Part shown: positions 6,410 through 8,147 of the stretch, piece by piece
Position numbering within the stretch: the stretch's first letter is position 1
Layout of the letters: each line of letters opens with the position of its first letter
Assembly: GCA_964465145.1 (NCBI GenBank)
Contig: CAYXJR010000130.1
Span: 1 to 8,147, forward strand
Direction: 5' to 3'
From: JAUVKA01 sp964465145
Lineage (GTDB): Bacteria; Bacteroidota; Bacteroidia; Bacteroidales; UBA12481
Length of the DNA: 8,147 nucleotides
The notes under the pieces: model-generated
Seen by the model: the letters and a program-made list of their open reading frames with translations, nothing else
Told to the model about the DNA's origin: nothing
Databases searched by the model: none
Translations under genes and position numbers: made by a program

Positions 6410-8125
6410 ATGACAATTGGCAATAAAGACAGGGAACAGATAATAATTGTTCTGAATGGAGTGAGAAATTCCTATTCTCAGGTTTTCTTTTCTGATAATC
6501 CGGTTTTTGGAATCTTATTGTTGGTTATCAGCTTTTTAGTGCCAGTATCCGGTATGGCAGGCTTAATCGGGGTTATATCTGCTTTAGTAATTGCCAGATT
6601 TCTGAATCTGGATAAGCAGGGCATAAGCAAGGGGATTTATAGCTACAATGTCCTTTTGGCAACCCTTCCGCTGGGGATGTTTTTTGAGCCTGGCTGGGTA
6701 TTGTGGATGGTGGTTATTCTAACCAGTCTCCTGGTACTCATGGTAACTGTGGCTACCCGTGGTGTTTTGCTCAAGTACGGATTGCCATATTTGAGTCTTC
6801 CCTTTCTGATCGGATTGTGGTTCGTAATATTGGCAACCCGACAATTTGCCTCTCTTGAAAGCAGTGATTATGGTGTTTATACTCTTAATCAACTTTATCA
6901 TATCGGTGGTTTCGGATGGGTTAATTTGCATAACTGGTTTGATCAATTACCCATGTTACCTGCCTGGAGGACTTATTTCCTTTCAATGGGTGCGATTTTT
7001 TTCCAATACTCTATACTTGCAGGGGTCCTTATTGCCATTGGGATTATTATCTATTCACGTATTGCTTTCATCCTTTCCTTAGTAGGTTTCTTTTCAGCAT
7101 ATCTGTTTTACAAGCTGATAGGATTAGAAATTTCAAGTCTGGATTACCTATATATTGGATTTAATTATATCCTTACCGCAATAGCTGTTGGAGGTTTTTA
7201 CCTTGTGCCTTCACTAAGATCTTTCCTGTGGACAATAATTTTGATTCCTCTGGTAGTAATTATTACTGTTGCTGCGGGAGCCCTGTTTAGATTTTGGGAT
7301 CTGTCCGTTTATGCCTTGCCTTTCAATCTGGTGGTGATTCTTTTCCTGTACGTCCTGAAGTTTCGGGAGAAATCCAGCCCCGGATTACAAGAGGTTGTTG
7401 TGCAGCATAATTCTCCAGAGAAAAACCTTTATGCATATCAGAACTTCCAGCATCGATTTGCCCCTCAAACCTCTGTGCATTTTATCCTGCCATTCTGGGG
7501 CAACTGGAAAGTAAGCCAGGGCCATTCGGGAATTCATACCCACCGTGATGATTGGAGACATGCCTGGGATTTTGTTATGGTTGACTCCCACGGGCGTCAG
7601 GCCAGAGAAGGAGCTACTAAACCACAGGATTATTATTGCTATGGAAAGATTGTATTAGCTCCAGCAAAAGGATTTGTAGAAGAAATAGTAGAAGGAATCC
7701 CTGACAATGACCTGGGCAAGATGAACCTTAATAACAACTGGGGTAATACTATTGTTATCCGACATGCTGACAATGTTTTTTCCAAACTTTCTCACCTTAA
7801 GTCGGGGAGTATACTGGTTCAAAAAGGGGCTTACCTTGAACGTGGACAAGCTTTAGCCGAATGTGGGAATTCTGGCAGGTCGCCCGAACCTCACCTGCAT
7901 TTCCAAATCCAGGGAACACCCCATATTGGGTCCTCTACAAAGGAATATCCATTGAGCTACTACCTGACTAAAAAGGATAATAAAATCGATTTCCAAACTT
8001 TTTCGATACCCAAAGAAGGCGAATACTTATCTGCTCTGGAGATTAATCCTTTACTCTCTGTTGCGATGAACTGGATTCCCGGGCAGAGATTCAAACTGAT
8101 CTTAAACAGTTGCAAATTTCAATAA
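6410..8125 (+). CDS. Urea-transporter-like membrane domain fused to M23 peptidase
   Basis: The 571 residues split into two parts. Residues about 25-320 look like a urea transporter (UT family) domain with its internal duplication. Half one has SDNPVFGILLLV (28-39), GIYSYNVLLATLPLG (75-89, pore-helix type) and LPYLSLPFLIGLW (125-137). Half two has YIGFNYILTAIAVGGFYL (248-265) and ALPFNLVVILFL (302-313). Some ten membrane segments can be drawn. Residues about 355-500 are an M23 (LytM/lysostaphin-type) zinc peptidase: HTHRDDWRHAWDF (376-388), LSHLKSG (460-466), GNSGRSPEPHLHFQI (486-500), with the H-x-H at 495/497. In the first motif the usual H-x-x-x-D reads H384-x-x-D387, with H376/H378 upstream as other candidate ligands. 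UT channels pass urea or small amides; M23 enzymes cut peptidoglycan peptides. About 70 residues follow the HLHF motif and end rather abruptly. A weak AAGG lies about 10 nt before the ATG. Confidence 0.87.
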   Translation: MTIGNKDREQIIIVLNGVRNSYSQVFFSDNPVFGILLLVISFLVPVSGMAGLIGVISALVIARFLNLDKQGISKGIYSYNVLLATLPLGMFFEPGWVLWMVVILTSLLVLMVTVATRGVLLKYGLPYLSLPFLIGLWFVILATRQFASLESSDYGVYTLNQLYHIGGFGWVNLHNWFDQLPMLPAWRTYFLSMGAIFFQYSILAGVLIAIGIIIYSRIAFILSLVGFFSAYLFYKLIGLEISSLDYLYIGFNYILTAIAVGGFYLVPSLRSFLWTIILIPLVVIITVAAGALFRFWDLSVYALPFNLVVILFLYVLKFREKSSPGLQEVVVQHNSPEKNLYAYQNFQHRFAPQTSVHFILPFWGNWKVSQGHSGIHTHRDDWRHAWDFVMVDSHGRQAREGATKPQDYYCYGKIVLAPAKGFVEEIVEGIPDNDLGKMNLNNNWGNTIVIRHADNVFSKLSHLKSGSILVQKGAYLERGQALAECGNSGRSPEPHLHFQIQGTPHIGSSTKEYPLSYYLTKKDNKIDFQTFSIPKEGEYLSALEINPLLSVAMNWIPGQRFKLILNSCKFQ

Positions 8126-8147
8126 ATTGATATTCAACACACTAAGC
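8126..8147. other. Right edge after the fusion gene
   Basis: Only 22 nt remain after the stop codon. No terminator, promoter or start codon is visible, so the operon may continue beyond the window. Confidence 0.6.

Noticed and set aside
6410..7369. Part of a urease or urea-utilisation operon
   Set aside because: No urease structural or accessory genes are in the window, and the neighbours are a ligase and a decarboxylase.

Overview
The window most likely comes from a member of the Bacteroidota, probably a Bacteroidia-like lineage. Three things suggest this. A near-perfect Bacteroidota-type promoter (TTG, 19 nt, TATCTTTG) sits in front of rpsP. Start codons have A-rich leaders and little Shine-Dalgarno sequence. 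Ribosomal protein S16 carries a long acidic C-terminal tail. I cannot assign genus or species from this sequence.

Layout. Positions 1-2605 (minus strand) hold the first 868 codons of dnaE, the replicative DNA polymerase III alpha subunit, which runs off the left edge. A 197-nt divergent intergenic region carries the rpsP promoter. rpsP (2803-3588, plus) encodes a 261-residue S16 whose tail contains four perfectly phased 45-bp tandem repeats. A hairpin with a T-tract at 3616-3649 ends that transcription unit. A short gap of about 100 nt follows, holding only an 11-codon mini-ORF of doubtful meaning.

From 3752 to 8125 there are four tightly packed plus-strand genes that look like one operon: a stand-alone PqqD-like protein (81 aa), an ATP-grasp ligase (353 aa), a PLP-dependent fold-type III decarboxylase related to diaminopimelate decarboxylase (448 aa), and a fusion of a urea-transporter-type membrane domain with an M23 metallopeptidase domain (571 aa). 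Junctions are an 8-bp overlap, a 1-nt gap and a 10-nt gap, so the genes are probably translated from one mRNA.

The four-gene unit is the interesting part. A peptide-binding type domain (PqqD), an amide-bond-forming enzyme (ATP-grasp), an amino-acid decarboxylase-like enzyme, a small-amide channel and a cell-wall-type peptidase suggest a pathway that makes or remodels an amino-acid-derived or peptide-like small molecule and moves or processes it at the membrane. No precursor peptide, radical SAM enzyme or urease is visible, so substrate and product stay unknown. dnaE and rpsP are ordinary housekeeping genes flanking this accessory-looking unit.
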